64,000 nt of DNA, taken from the NCBI RefSeq assembly GCF_025137375.1, contig NZ_CP073720.1:6224501-6288500 (forward strand), given 5' to 3'. The position numbers and the translations under genes are program-made. This DNA is from Dactylosporangium fulvum (lineage in GTDB: Bacteria; Actinomycetota; Actinomycetes; Mycobacteriales; Micromonosporaceae). Shown here in pieces: positions 1 to 11,300 of this stretch (the first letter of the stretch is position 1; each line of letters begins with the position of its first letter). The notes beneath the pieces are model-generated. The model did no database searches. It was not told the DNA's origin and saw only the letters and a list, made by a program, of their open reading frames with translations.

Positions 1-544
1 CGAGCCACTCCGCCATCGGGTCGTGCCGCTGCTCCAGCGGCTGCTCGTCGCGCAGCCCGGCGAACAGCTGCCGCTTCATCACCCACACGTCGGCGAAGCA
101 CATCGAGCGCACGTGCGCCGCGCCGGCGGCCCGGGCGGCGATCGGGCCGGCGTACGTCAACGGGTCCCACACGACGAGGTCGGGCCGCCAGTGCCGGGCG
201 AACGCCACCAGGTCGTCGATCATCGGCTCGTTGTAGTACGCGAAGCCCCAGGCCCCCATCTGCGCCCGCTCCAGCTCCCGCTCCCAGGTCAGCTTCGCCG
301 GGTCGAGCTCGCTCCAGTCGACCGGCTCGACCTCCTGCGACTCGCGGTGCTGCGCCATCGCCGAGCTGATGTTGCTGTTGTCGCCGACCCCCACGGCGGT
401 CATGCCGGTACGGGCGATGACGTCGGTGAACGCGGGCGAGCTGGCGACCCGCACCTCGTGGCCGGCGGCCCGCATCGCCCATGCCAGTGGGGTCATGCAG
501 AACAGGTGCGACTTCTCCGGCAGGGTGGCGAACAGGACGCGCAT
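1..544 (-). CDS. EryCIII/DesVII-like deoxysugar glycosyltransferase (3' end outside window)
   Basis: N-terminal 181 residues of a GT1-family (GT-B fold) glycosyltransferase; the rest lies beyond the left edge. It starts MRVLFATLPEKSHLF, followed by PLAWAMRAAGHEVRVASSP and an AVGVGD element. This is the N-terminal signature of the macrolide glycosyltransferases EryCIII, DesVII, TylM2 and AveBI, which transfer NDP-deoxysugars to macrolactone hydroxyls in the cytoplasm. ATG at 544-542 is supported by a GAAGGAG Shine-Dalgarno sequence (plus strand 550-556) with 5-nt spacing. It lies 16 nt downstream of the editing thioesterase, at the distal end of the PKS operon. Several relatives need an EryCII/DesVIII-type activator protein, and none is seen here. 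The glycosyltransferase family is clear; sugar and acceptor cannot be read. The C-terminal nucleotide-sugar site is not in the window. Confidence 0.88.
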   Translation of the reverse strand, partial: MRVLFATLPEKSHLFCMTPLAWAMRAAGHEVRVASSPAFTDVIARTGMTAVGVGDNSNISSAMAQHRESQEVEPVDWSELDPAKLTWERELERAQMGAWGFAYYNEPMIDDLVAFARHWRPDLVVWDPLTYAGPIAARAAGAAHVRSMCFADVWVMKRQLFAGLRDEQPLEQRHDPMAEWL

Positions 545-549
545 GGCGG

Positions 550-556
550 CTCCTTC
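550..556 (-). promoter_or_regulatory. Ribosome binding site of the terminal glycosyltransferase
   Basis: GAAGGAG on the minus strand, 5 nt upstream of ATG 544-542. It fixes the start of the truncated gene and shows independent initiation rather than ATGA coupling to the thioesterase in front of it. Confidence 0.7.
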
Positions 557-560
557 GGCT

Positions 561-1322
561 TCAGGCGCTCTTCAGCGCCGCGGTGACCAGGGCGAGCACG
601 GCCGGCTGATGGTCGGCGAGGAAGAAGTGGCCGCCGTCGAAGACGTGCACCACGGCCGGCCCGGTCGTGTGGTCGCGCCAGGCGTCGGCCTCGTCGACGG
701 TGACCTTCGGGTCGTCGCGCCCGGTGAGGACGGTGACCGGGCAGCACAGCGGCGGCCCCTCCCGGTAGACGTAGGTCTCGGCCGCCCGGTAGTCGTTGCG
801 GATGATCGGCAGCACCATCCGCAGCAGTTCCTCCTCGCCGAACACCCGGTTGTCGGTGCCGCTCAGCGAGCGCATCTCGGCGATGATGCCGTCGTCGTCA
901 CGGCGGTGGACGTGCTCGTCCCGCGGCCGGGACGGCGCCCGCCGGCCGGAGGCGAGCAGGTGCACCGGGTGCAGGTCCCGGGCCGCGAGCCGGCGCGCCA
1001 CCTCGAACGCGACCGTCGCGCCCATGCTGTGGCCGAACAGCGCGAACGGCCGGTCCAGCCAGGGCAGCAGGGCCTCGGCGCAGCGGTCGGCCAGCACGTC
1101 GACGCTGTCGACGAGCGGCTCGTGGCGGCGCTCCTGCCGGCCCGGGTACTGCATGGACAGCACGTCGACGTCCGCGCCCAGGCCGGCGGCCATCGGCAGG
1201 AAGTACGGCGCGGAGCTGCCGGCGTGCGGGAAGCACACCAGCCGGACCGGGGCGTCGGGGTGCGGATGGTAGCGGCGCACCCACGTGTCGCCGGTGGTGG
1301 TCGGGGAGGTCGTGGTTGTCAT
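561..1322 (-). CDS. Type II (editing) thioesterase
   Basis: A 253-aa alpha/beta hydrolase of the GrsT/RifR/TylO family, which hydrolyses misprimed or stalled acyl groups from ACP domains of the neighbouring PKS. Visible features: the N-terminal LVCFPHAGSSA oxyanion region (residues 28-38), nucleophile elbow GHSMG (97-101, Ser99), an Asp in GRDDP (201-205), and catalytic His232 in DGGHFF. Length is normal for the family (about 250 aa). ATG at 1322-1320 overlaps the TGA of the preceding PKS gene (ATGA), so translation is probably coupled to the terminal PKS. A longer in-frame reading into the PKS has no justification. It is distinct from the integral TE domain of that PKS, which releases the product. 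Confidence 0.93.
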   Translation of the reverse strand: MTTTTSPTTTGDTWVRRYHPHPDAPVRLVCFPHAGSSAPYFLPMAAGLGADVDVLSMQYPGRQERRHEPLVDSVDVLADRCAEALLPWLDRPFALFGHSMGATVAFEVARRLAARDLHPVHLLASGRRAPSRPRDEHVHRRDDDGIIAEMRSLSGTDNRVFGEEELLRMVLPIIRNDYRAAETYVYREGPPLCCPVTVLTGRDDPKVTVDEADAWRDHTTGPAVVHVFDGGHFFLADHQPAVLALVTAALKSA

Positions 1323-4300
1323 CGTTCTGCCCTTTCCGGCGCGACCGCGCTGTCGACCCACCGCCGGACCGCCTCCGCGGTCGTGCCGGCGTGGTGCTCC
1401 ATCATCGTGAAGTGGTTGCCGGGCACGTCGATCGTCGTGTCCGCGTCCTGCCACGAGGTCTGCCACTCCTCGCGGCTGTACGGCCCGTCCGGCCCGGCGG
1501 CCACGATCGGCTCGGAGGAGCGCAGCAGCAGCGACGACGCGGCCAGCGGCGCCGGGCGCCAACCGGCGAAGAGGTCGAAGTACCAGCTCATCGCGGTCAG
1601 GCGGGCGGAGTCCAGTGTCGCGAAGAGGCCCTGCCGGTCGAACATGCCGTCGATGAGCTCGGCCTGGAACTTCGCCAGCGGCGAGTCCTCGGTCGCCGGG
1701 TACGTGTCCAGCAGCACGACCCCGGCCGCCGGGGTGCCCAGCTCCTGCAGGCGCGACGCGGCGGCGTGGGCGAGCAGCCCGCCGCCGGACGAGCCGAGCA
1801 GCACGGCCGGGCGGCCGCCGACACACTCGCCGACCAGTTCGGCCTGCATGTCGGTGACGGTCTCCCACGTCGCCGGGAGCCGCTCGCCGGTCAGGAAGCC
1901 GGGCACCGACAGCGCCCAGACGTCGAACGTCTCCCGGAAGCCGGCGGCCAGCCGCGCGTACTGGTGGACGCCCGCGAGCGCCACGAACGAGCTGAAGCAG
2001 ACGAGGACCGGCCGCTCGGCCGCGCCGGAGGCCAGCTTCACCGGCTGCAGCTCCCGGCCGAAGTCGGCCCGGGTCTTGAAGGCCGGGCGCAGCGCCGCCG
2101 CACTGCGCAGCAACGCGTAGCCCTGGTCGACCTGCCCGTTGCGGCAGGCGGTGCGGAACAGCGCGCCGATGCCGTCCTCCTGGGCGGCCGGGGGCCCGGC
2201 CGCAGCCGGTGCCGCAGCCGGGGTCTGCGCCGTGCCGGCCAGCTCGCCGAGCAGGTGCGCGGCGAGCGCGGCGGGCGTCGGGTGGTCGAACACCAGTGTC
2301 GGCGGCAGCCGCAGTCCGGTCGCGGCGCCGAGCCGGTTGCGCAGTTCCACGGCGGTCAGCGAGTCGAAGCCCGCCTCGAGCAGGCTCTGCGCGGGCTGGA
2401 CGGCGTCGGGCGTGGTGAAGCCCAGCACCGTGGCGACCTGTGTCCGGATCGCCTCCAGCAGCAGTGCTTCCCGCTCCTCGGCGCTCCGACCGGCGAGGCG
2501 GTCGAGCAGCGACACCGGTGCGGCCGGGCCACGCGCCGCGGTGCGGCGGGCCGGGCCACGGACGAGGCCACGCAGCAGCGGCGCCACGCCGTCACCCAGC
2601 TCGCGCAGGGCATTCGCGTCGACGCGCATCGGCACCGCGAGCGGCTCGGCGCGGCCCAGCGCGGCGTCGAACAGGGCCAGGCCACGGGCGGCGTCGAGGG
2701 GCACCAGGCCGCCGCGGGACATGCGCCGCACGTCGGCGTCGGACAGCTCGCTCGTCATGCCGCTGCCGGTCACCCACGGCCCCCAGGCCAGGGCGGTGGC
2801 GGGCAGGCCGCGGGCGGCGCGGCCGGCGGCCCACGCGTCGAGGAACGCGTTCGCCGCCGCGTAGTTCGCCTGCCCGGCGCCGCCGACCATCCCCGACACC
2901 GAGGAATACACGACAAACGCGGCCAGGTCGTGGCCCGCGGTGAGCGCGTCGAGGTGGGTGACGGCGTCGACCTTGGGCCGCAGTACCGCGGCGAGCCGGG
3001 CCGCGTCGAGGGTGCCGACGGTCGCGTCGTCGAGCACGCCGGCGGTGTGGACGATCGCGGTCAGCGGCCGGTCGGCCGGGATCGCGGCCAGCAGGCCGGC
3101 CACGGCGTCCCGGTCGGTCACGTCGCACGCGGCGACGGTGACCTCCGTGCCGTGCCCGGCCAGCTCGGCACGCAACATGTCCGCACCGGCGGCCCGTTCC
3201 CCGCTCCGGCTGGCCAGCAGCAGGTGCCGCACGCCGTGCCGGGTCGCCAGGTGGCGGGCGAGCTCGGCGCCGAGCCCGCCGGTGCCGCCGGTGACGAGCA
3301 CCGTGCCGTCGGGCCGCCACGGCGCGGGCAGGGCCTCGGGCACGGTGAGGACGACCTTGCCGACGTGACGGGTCTGGCTGATGTAGCGGAACGCGTCGCG
3401 GGCCCGCCGCACGTCGGCGGCGGTGACCGGCAGCGGTTCCAGGACGCCCCGGTCGAACAGCGTGACGAGCTCCCGCAGCATGGCGCCGATGCGGTCGGGC
3501 CCGGCCTCGATGAGGTCGAAGGCCTGGTACTCCACGCCGGGGTGGGCGGCGGCCACCGCGTCGGCGTCCCGGACGTCGGTCTTGCCCATCTCGAGGAACC
3601 GGCCGCCGCGCGGCAGCAGCCGCAGCGAGGCGTCGACGAAGTCCCGGGCGAGCGCGTTGAGGACGAGGTCGACGCCCTCCCCCGCGGTCCGTGCCAGGAA
3701 CTCGCCGGCGAAGCCGAGGGTCCGCGAGGAGGCGAGGTGGTCCGCGTCGACGCCGAGGCCGTGCACGACCGGCCACTTGCCCTGGCCGGCGGTCGCGAAG
3801 ACCTCCGCGCCGAGGTGGCGGGCCAGCTGGACGGCGGCCATGCCGACGCCGCCCGCCGCGGCGTGCACCAGCACCCGCTGGCCGGGCCGCAGGTCGCCGA
3901 GCTCGACGAGGGCGTAGTAGGCGGTGAGGAACACCAGCGGTACCGACGCCGCCCGGGTGTCCGACCAGCCGTCGGGCACCGCGACGACCATGCGGTGGTC
4001 GGCGACGGCGACGGGGCCGAACGCGCCGGGGAACATGCCCATGACCCGGTCCCCGACGGCGAATCCGCTGACGCCGGGCCCGACCTCGGTCACGACACCG
4101 GCGCCCTCCTGGCCCAGCGCGCCGGCCTCGCCCGGATACATGCCGAGCGCGTTGAGCACGTCGCGGAAGTTGACGCCGGCGGCCCGGACCCGGATGCGCA
4201 CCTGGCCGGGGCGCAGCGCGCCGGTGGCCTCCTCGGCGGGTTCGAGGGCGAGCGTCTCGAGGGTGCCCTGGGCGCCCACGGCCAGCCGCCACGCGCCGGC

Positions 4301-7300
4301 ACCGGCGGGCGGCACGAGCTCGTCGTGGCCGCTCACCTGGGCGAGGCGGGGCACGCGGACGGTGCCGTGCTGGATCAGCAGGTCGTCCTCGTCGCTGTCG
4401 AGGGCGGCCGGCAGGACGGCGAGGGACTCGGCGGACGTGTCGAGATCAACGAGGGCGAAGCGGCCGGGGTTCTCGGACCGGGCCGAGCGGACGAGCCCGT
4501 GCACGGCGGCCGCGGCCGGGTCGCGGACGTCGTCGCCGACGGCGCCGCGGGTGAGGAACACCAGCCGCGACGCGGCGAACGCCGGCGCGTCGAGCCAGGC
4601 CCGCACCGCGTCGAGGGCCCGCGCGGTCAGGGCGTGTGCGGCCTGCGCCGGGTCCGCGGCGAGGCGGCCGGAGCACACGACGAACACCGCGGCGGGCACG
4701 GGTGCGCCACCGGCGGCGGCGCCGGCCAGGGCGGTGAGGTCCGCGTACGACTCCAGGTGCACCCCGGCGGCGTCGGCGGCGGCGCCGAAGCCGAGCGGGT
4801 CCTCGCCGACGACCGCCCACCGCAGGGCCCGGGGTTCGCCGGGGGTGAGCCGAAGCGCCGGCCAGTCGAGTCGCAGCAGCCCGTCGGGGACCTCCGCTGT
4901 GGACGGTACGGCCGCCGCGAGCTCGCGCAGCGTCAGCGACGCGACGGTGGCCACCGGGGCGCCGGCCGGATCGGTGACGTCGAGCGACACCGCGTCCGGG
5001 CCGAGCGTCCGCAGCGTCACCCGCAGCCGGGTGGCGCCGGTGGCGTGGACCGTGACGCCGGACCAGGCGAACGGCAGCCGGCCGCGGTCGGTCCGGCCGA
5101 GGCCGGTGAACGCGACCGCGTGCAGCGCGGCGTCGAGCAGGGCGGGGTGCGCGGCGTACCGTCCGGCGTCCTCGTCGGCCGGGGCCGGCAGTACGACCTC
5201 GGCGTGCACGTCGGCACCGGCCCGCCACACGCCCCGCAGGCCGCGGAAGACGGGTCCGTAGCGGAACCCGGCCTCGGCGAGGCCCTCGTAGAAGCCGTCG
5301 AGCGGGACGGGCGCCGCACCGGCGGGCGGCCACACCGCCGCCGCTCCGCTCGTGGGGCCCGGCCCGTCCTGGGCCAGCACGCCCGTCGCGTGCAGCGTCC
5401 ACGGCTGGTCGCCGCCGGCGGTCCTGGCGTGCACGGTGACCTGGCGGCGACCGCTCTCGTCGGCCGCTTCGGCGCGGACCTGCACCTCGACCGCGCCCCG
5501 CTCGGGCAGCGGGAGCGGCGCGGCGAGCGTCAGCTCCTCGACGACCGGGCAGCCCGCCTCGTCGCCGGCGCGCAGCGCCAGTTCCAGCAGCGCCGTGCCG
5601 GGCAGGATCGCGGCGCCGGGCAGGGCGTGGTCGGCGAGCCACGGGTGGGTCCGCAGCGACAGCCGGCCGGTGAGCAGGACGGTGCCGGCGTCGGCGAGGG
5701 TGACGGCGGCGCCGAGCAGCGGGTGGCCCGCCGCGTCCAGCCCGGCGGCGGTGAGGTCGGTGCCGGCCGCCGTGCCGGTGCGGGGCCAGTACCGCTGCCG
5801 CCGGAACGCGTACGTCGGCAGGTCGATCACCCGGGCGCCGGGAACGGTGAACGCGGCCCGGCGGTCCGCACCGGCACCGGCCGCGACGAGCTGCGCGACA
5901 CCGCGCAGGAACGCCTCGTCCTCCGGCCGGTCGCGGCGCGACAGGGCGACGCAGAGCGCGTCGCCCGGCAGGTCGTCCTGAGCCATCGCAGTGAGCACGG
6001 CGTCCGGCCCCACCTCGACGAACCGGGTGTACCCGGCGGCGCGCAACGCGGCGACGCCGTCGGCGAAGCGGACCGCCTCCCGCACGTGGCGCACCCAGTA
6101 GCCGGGGTCGGTCAGTTCGGCGGCGGTGGCGAGCGCGCCGCTGAGGTTGCTCACGACCGGCAGCCGCGGCGGTGCGTACGTGACACTCGCGGCGACCCGG
6201 CCGAAGTCGGCCAGCATGCCGTCCATCCGCGGCGAGTGGAACGCGTGGCTGACCCGCAGCCGCCGGGCGCGGCGGCCGGCGGCGGTGAAGTGCGCGGCGA
6301 TCCGCTCGACGGCCGGCTCGTCGCCGGAGACGACGACGGCCGAGGCGCCGTTGACGGCCGCGATCCCGGCGGTGTCGTCGAGCAGCGGCCGGACCTCGTC
6401 CTCGGTGGCCTGCACGGCGACCATGGCGCCGCCGCCGGGCAGCGCCTCCATGAGCGCGGCGCGGGCGGCCACCAGCCGGCAGGCGTCGTCGAGGTCGAAG
6501 ACGCCGGCGACGTGGGCGGCGACGAGCTCGCCGACGGAGTGGCCGAGGACCGCGTCGGCGACCAGCCCGACGGACTCGGCGAGGCGGAACATCGCCAGCT
6601 CGAACGCGAACAGCGCGGGCTGGGTGAAGCCGGTGCGGTCCAGCAGCGGCCCGCCGGCGAAGGCGACGTCACGCAGCGGCCGGTCCAGCGCCGTGTCGAA
6701 CCGGGCGCAGGCGGCGTCGAACGCGGCGGCGAAGACGGGGTACCGGTCGTACAGCTCCCGCCCCATGCCCTCGCGTTGCGCGCCCTGGCCGGTGAACAGC
6801 ACCGCCGTGCGCCCGGACCGGGCCGGCGCGGCCCGCAGGACAGCCGGGTGGCCGGTGCCGGCGGCGACGGCGCGCAGCCCGGCGATCAGCTCGTCGCGGT
6901 CCGCGCCGACGACGGCGGCCCGGTCGGCGAGCAGCGCCCGCCCGGCGGCGAGGGTCGCGGCGACGTCCTCCGGCCGCTCGCCGGGGTGGTCGTCGAGGTG
7001 CCCGGCGAGGGCGGCGGCCTGGGCGGCGAGCGCGTCGGCGCCGCGGCCGGACAGCATCCACGCGACGGCCTGCCCGGTGCTCTCCGGGGTCGCCTCGGCG
7101 GGGTCCGGGGCCTCTTCCAGGATCAGGTGGGCGTTGGTACCGCTGATGCCGAACGCGGACACGCCCGCGCGCCGGGGCCCGGCCCCGGACTGCCAGTCGA
7201 CGGCCCCGGTGAGCAGCCGGACGGCCCCGGCGGTCCAGTCGACGTGCTGCGACGGCGTCCCGGCGTGCAGGGTCGGCGGCAGGACGCGGTGCCGCAGCGC

Positions 7301-8393
7301 CTGGACGGCCTTGATGACCCCGGCGACGCCGGCGGCGGCCTGGGTGTGGCCGATGTTCGACTTGACCGAGCCCAGCCACAGCGGGCGGTCCGGATCGCGG
7401 TCCTGGCCGTACGTCGCGAGCAGCGCCTGCGCCTCGATCGGGTCGCCGAGGGAGGTGCCGGTGCCGTGCGCCTCCAGCAGGTCCACGTCGGCGGGGCGCA
7501 GGCCCGCGGTGGCGAGGACCTGCCGGATGAGCCGCTGCTGCGCCGGGCCGTTGGGCGCGGTGAGCCCGTTGCTCGCGCCGTCCTGGTTGACCCCGCCGGC
7601 GCGGATGACCGCGAGGACCCGGTGGCCGTTGCGGCGCGCGTCGGAGAGCCGTTCGAGCAGCACCAGCCCGGCGCCCTCGCCCCAGTTCGTGCCGTCGGCT
7701 TCGGCGGAGAACGCCTTGCACCGCCCGTCGGCGGCGAGGCCGCGCTGCCGGCTGAAGGCGATGAACGAGCCGGGTGTCGTCATGACCGTCACGCCGCCGG
7801 CGAGCGCCAGTTCGCACTCGCCGTTGCGCAGTGCCTGCGCGGCCCAGTGCATGGCGACCAGCGACGACGAGCAGGCCGTGTCGACGGTGACGGCGGGGCC
7901 TTCCAGGCCGAGGGTGTAGGAGATCCGGCCGGACATGACGGCCGCGGTGTTGCCGGTGCCGACGTACCCCTCGTCGAACGCGGAGGCGGCGGCGAGGGTG
8001 GCGATGTAGTCCTGGCCGTTGGTGCCGGCGAACACGCCGATCCGCTCGCCGCGCACCGAGCCGGGGTCGATCCCGGCGCGTTCGAACGCCTCCCACGCGA
8101 CCTCCAGCAGCAGCCGCTGCTGCGGATCCATGGTCAGCGCCTCACGCGGCGAGATGCCGAAGAACTGCGGGTCGAAGTCGGCGACGCCGTCGAGGAAGGC
8201 GCCCTCGCGGACATAGGAGGTGCCGGGGTGGTCGGGATCGGGGTCGTAGAGCGCCTCGGTGTCCCAGCCCCGGTCGGCCGGGAACGGGGTGACCGCGTCC
8301 CCACCGCCGGCGACGAGGTCCCACAGCGCCTCCGGCGACCGCACCCCGCCGGGGAACCGGCAGCTCATGCTGACGATGGCGATGGGCTCGCCG
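1319..8393 (-). other. PKS module C5: KS-AT(mal)-DH-ER-KR(B)-ACP-TE
   Basis: Terminal, fully reducing module. KS about residues 5628-6050; AT with GHSVGE and HAFHS (about 6342), reading malonyl-CoA, in a sequence clearly unlike the other malonyl AT domains here. DH motif HALPGAAILP (about 6546) and HPALLDAALH; ER with the GGVGMAAVQ nucleotide motif (about 7136); KR with TGGTGGLG (about 7322), B-type LDD and catalytic Tyr in QANYAAAN; ACP GFDSL (about 7636). The TE has GSSGG (Ser about 7828), the LLDTYP region and a late GNHF histidine. Predicted outcome: a saturated C2-C3 and release as macrolactone or acid. Confidence 0.92.
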
Positions 8394-11300
8394 GACCGGT
8401 CGCCGGCCGGCGCGACGACGGCGGCGGGCCCGCCGCCGAGTTCACCGCCGAGTTCACCGGCGAGGTGCTCGGCGAGTGCCGCCGCCGTCGGGTGGTCGAA
8501 CAGCAGGGTGGCCGGCAGCTTGAGGCCGGTGGTGGCGTTGAGCCGGTTGCGCAGCTCCACGGCGGTCAGCGAGTCGAAGCCGAGGTCGCGGAACGCCTGT
8601 CCGGCGTCGACCGCGTCCGCGCCGGTGTGCCCGAGGGCCGTCGCGGCCTCGGTCCGCACCAGGTCGAGCAGTTCCGCGACCCGGTCGGCGGCGGCGAGGC
8701 CGGCCAGCCGGTCGCGCAGCGTCCCCGCGGCGGCCGTGGCGGCCGGGTCGTCGGCGGCGTCGAGCGCGGCGACCGCCGGCAGGTCGCCGAGCAGCGGGCT
8801 GGGCCGCGAGCCGGTGAAGCCGGGCGCGAACTTCGCCCAGTCGACGTCGGCGACGGTGACGGCGGTCTCGTTCAGGTCGAGCGCGCCGCGCAGCGCGGTC
8901 ACCGCCCGGTCCGGGTCGAGCACGCGCAGGCCACGCCGGCGCAGGAACTCCTCGGTGCCCTCCTCCGCGGTGACCATACCACCGCCGCCCCACGGGCCCC
9001 ACGCGACGGCGGTGCCGGCGAGGCCGCGGGCGCGGCGGTGCTGCGCGACCCCGTCGAGCACGGCGTTGGCGGCGGCGTACGCGGCCTGGCCGCCGCTGCC
9101 CCAGGTCGCCGAGATCGATGAGAACAGCACGAACGCGTCGAGCTCGCGGTCGCCGAGAAGTTCGTCGAGGTGCCGGGCACCGGCGGCCTTCGGCGCGTAG
9201 ACGGCGCCGAAGTCGGCCGGCGACATGCCGTCGAGGACCGCCGACTGGGGAACGCCGGCGGCGTGGACCACGACCCGCAGGTCGGGCAGCGTGCCGAGGA
9301 GTGCGGCGACGGCGGCGCGGTCGGCGACGTCGCAGGCGGCGACGGTGACCCGGGTGCCCAGCGCGGTGAGCTCGTCGCGCAGTTCGGCCACGCCGGGTGC
9401 GCCTTCACCGCGCCGGCTGGTGAGCACGAGGTGCTCGGCGCCGCTGCCGGCGAGCCAGCGGGCGACGTGGGCACCGAGCGCGCCGGTGCCGCCGGTGACG
9501 AGGGCGGTACCGCGGGGCCGCCATGCCTCGCCGGTGCCGCGATCGGGGGCCGGCGCGTGGACCAGCCGGCGGACGAAAACGCCGGACGGCCGGATGGCGA
9601 GCTGGTCCTCGGCCTGGCCGCTGAGGACGGCGGCGAGCCGCTGGGCACTGCGTTCGTCAAGGGTCGCGGGCACGTCGACGAGGCCGCCCCAGAGCTGCGG
9701 GTACTCCAGGGCGGCGGCCCGGCCGAGGCCCCACACCCCGGCCTGGACCGCGTCGCGCAGCGGGTCGGACGCGCCGATCGACACGGCGCCGCTGGTGACG
9801 CACCACAGCGGCGCGTCGAGGCCGAGGTCGGCGAGGGCCTGGACGAGGGCCGTGGTGGCGGCGAGCGCGGCGGGGACCTCCGCGGCGCCGGGCTCGGCGA
9901 GGGCCATCAGCGACACGATGCCGGCGAGGCCGGCGGGCTGTTCCCCGAGCAGCGCGGCCAGCGTCTGGCGGGAGTCACCGGCCGACGCGGCGACCGTGAC
10001 CACCGTGGCGCCCGCGCGGCGCAGCCCGGCGACCACCCCGTCGAGGTGGCCGGTGCCGCCGGGGTGCACGACGAGCCAGGTGCCGGTGAGGGCGGATTCG
10101 GGTTCGTCGGCGGGCCGCCAGCGGATCCGGTACCGCCACGCGTCCACCGTGACGCGTTCGTCCTTGCGGCGCCGCCAGGCGGTCAGGGCCGGCAGCAGCG
10201 GCGCGAGCGCGTCGGCGTCGACCTGGAGGGTGCCGGTGAGGGCGGCGACGTCGGCCCGCTCGACCGCGTCCCAGAACCGGGCGTCGGCCGGGTCGGCGGC
10301 GGTGGTGCCGGTCGGCGCCGTCTCGATGGTCGGCCAGTACCGCTGCCGCTGGAACCCGTACGTCGGCAGCTCGACCACGGCCGCGTTGCCGAACATCTTG
10401 GTCCAGTCCGGCGACCAGCCGCTCACGTGCGCCCTGGCCACGGCCGTCAGGAACGTGGTCACCTCGTCGCGGCCCTTGCGCGCGACCGGGATCCCGTCCT
10501 CGACCAGGGCCGACAGCACCCCGTCGGGTCCGACCTCCAGGAACCGGGACACACCGGAAGCCCGCAGCGTCGCCACACCGTCGGCGAACCGCACGGTCCC
10601 CCGCACCTGCCGCACCCAATAATCCGGATCCGTGAAATCCCCATCAGCAGCCGGCACCACCGGAATGACCGGCTCACGCACCGGGACCGCCGCGACCACG
10701 GCCCGGAACTCCTCGAGCATCCCGTCCATGCGGTGGGAATGGAACGCGTGCGAAACCCGCAACCGCTTGGACTTCACGTTCAACGACGCGGCCACCGCCT
10801 CGACGGCATCCTCGTCACCGGAAAGCACCACCGCATCCGGACCGTTCACCGCAGCGATCGAGACACCGTCGACCAGCGCCGCCCGGACCGTAGCCTCGTC
10901 CGCCTGGACGGCGATCATCGCGCCACCCGACGGCAACGCCTGCATCAACCGGCCACGAGCCTCCACGATCCGGCAGGAACCTTCCAGGTCCCACACCCCG
11001 GCCACATGCGCCGCGGCCAGCTCACCGATCGAGTGTCCCAGCAGGAAGTCCGGCTTCAGGCCCCACGACTCGAGCAGCCGGTAGGCGGCCACCTCAAACG
11101 CGAACAACGCCGGCTGCGTCCACCGCGTCTCGTCCAACACCGCGCCGTCAACATCCCGCAGACCCTCGATACGGTCACAGACCGCGTCATACGCCGCTGC
11201 GAACACCGGGAACGCCTCATACAACCCCCGGCCCATCCCCGACCACTGCGCACCCTGACCCGTGAACAGCATCGCGGAGGCTCCCTTGCGCGCCTGACCG

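Noticed and set aside
1316..9121. 2601-aa open frame on the plus strand
   Set aside because: It is antisense to PKS C modules with intact domains. The translation is Gly/Arg/Val/Gln-rich with no recognisable family, as expected of antisense frames at this G+C.
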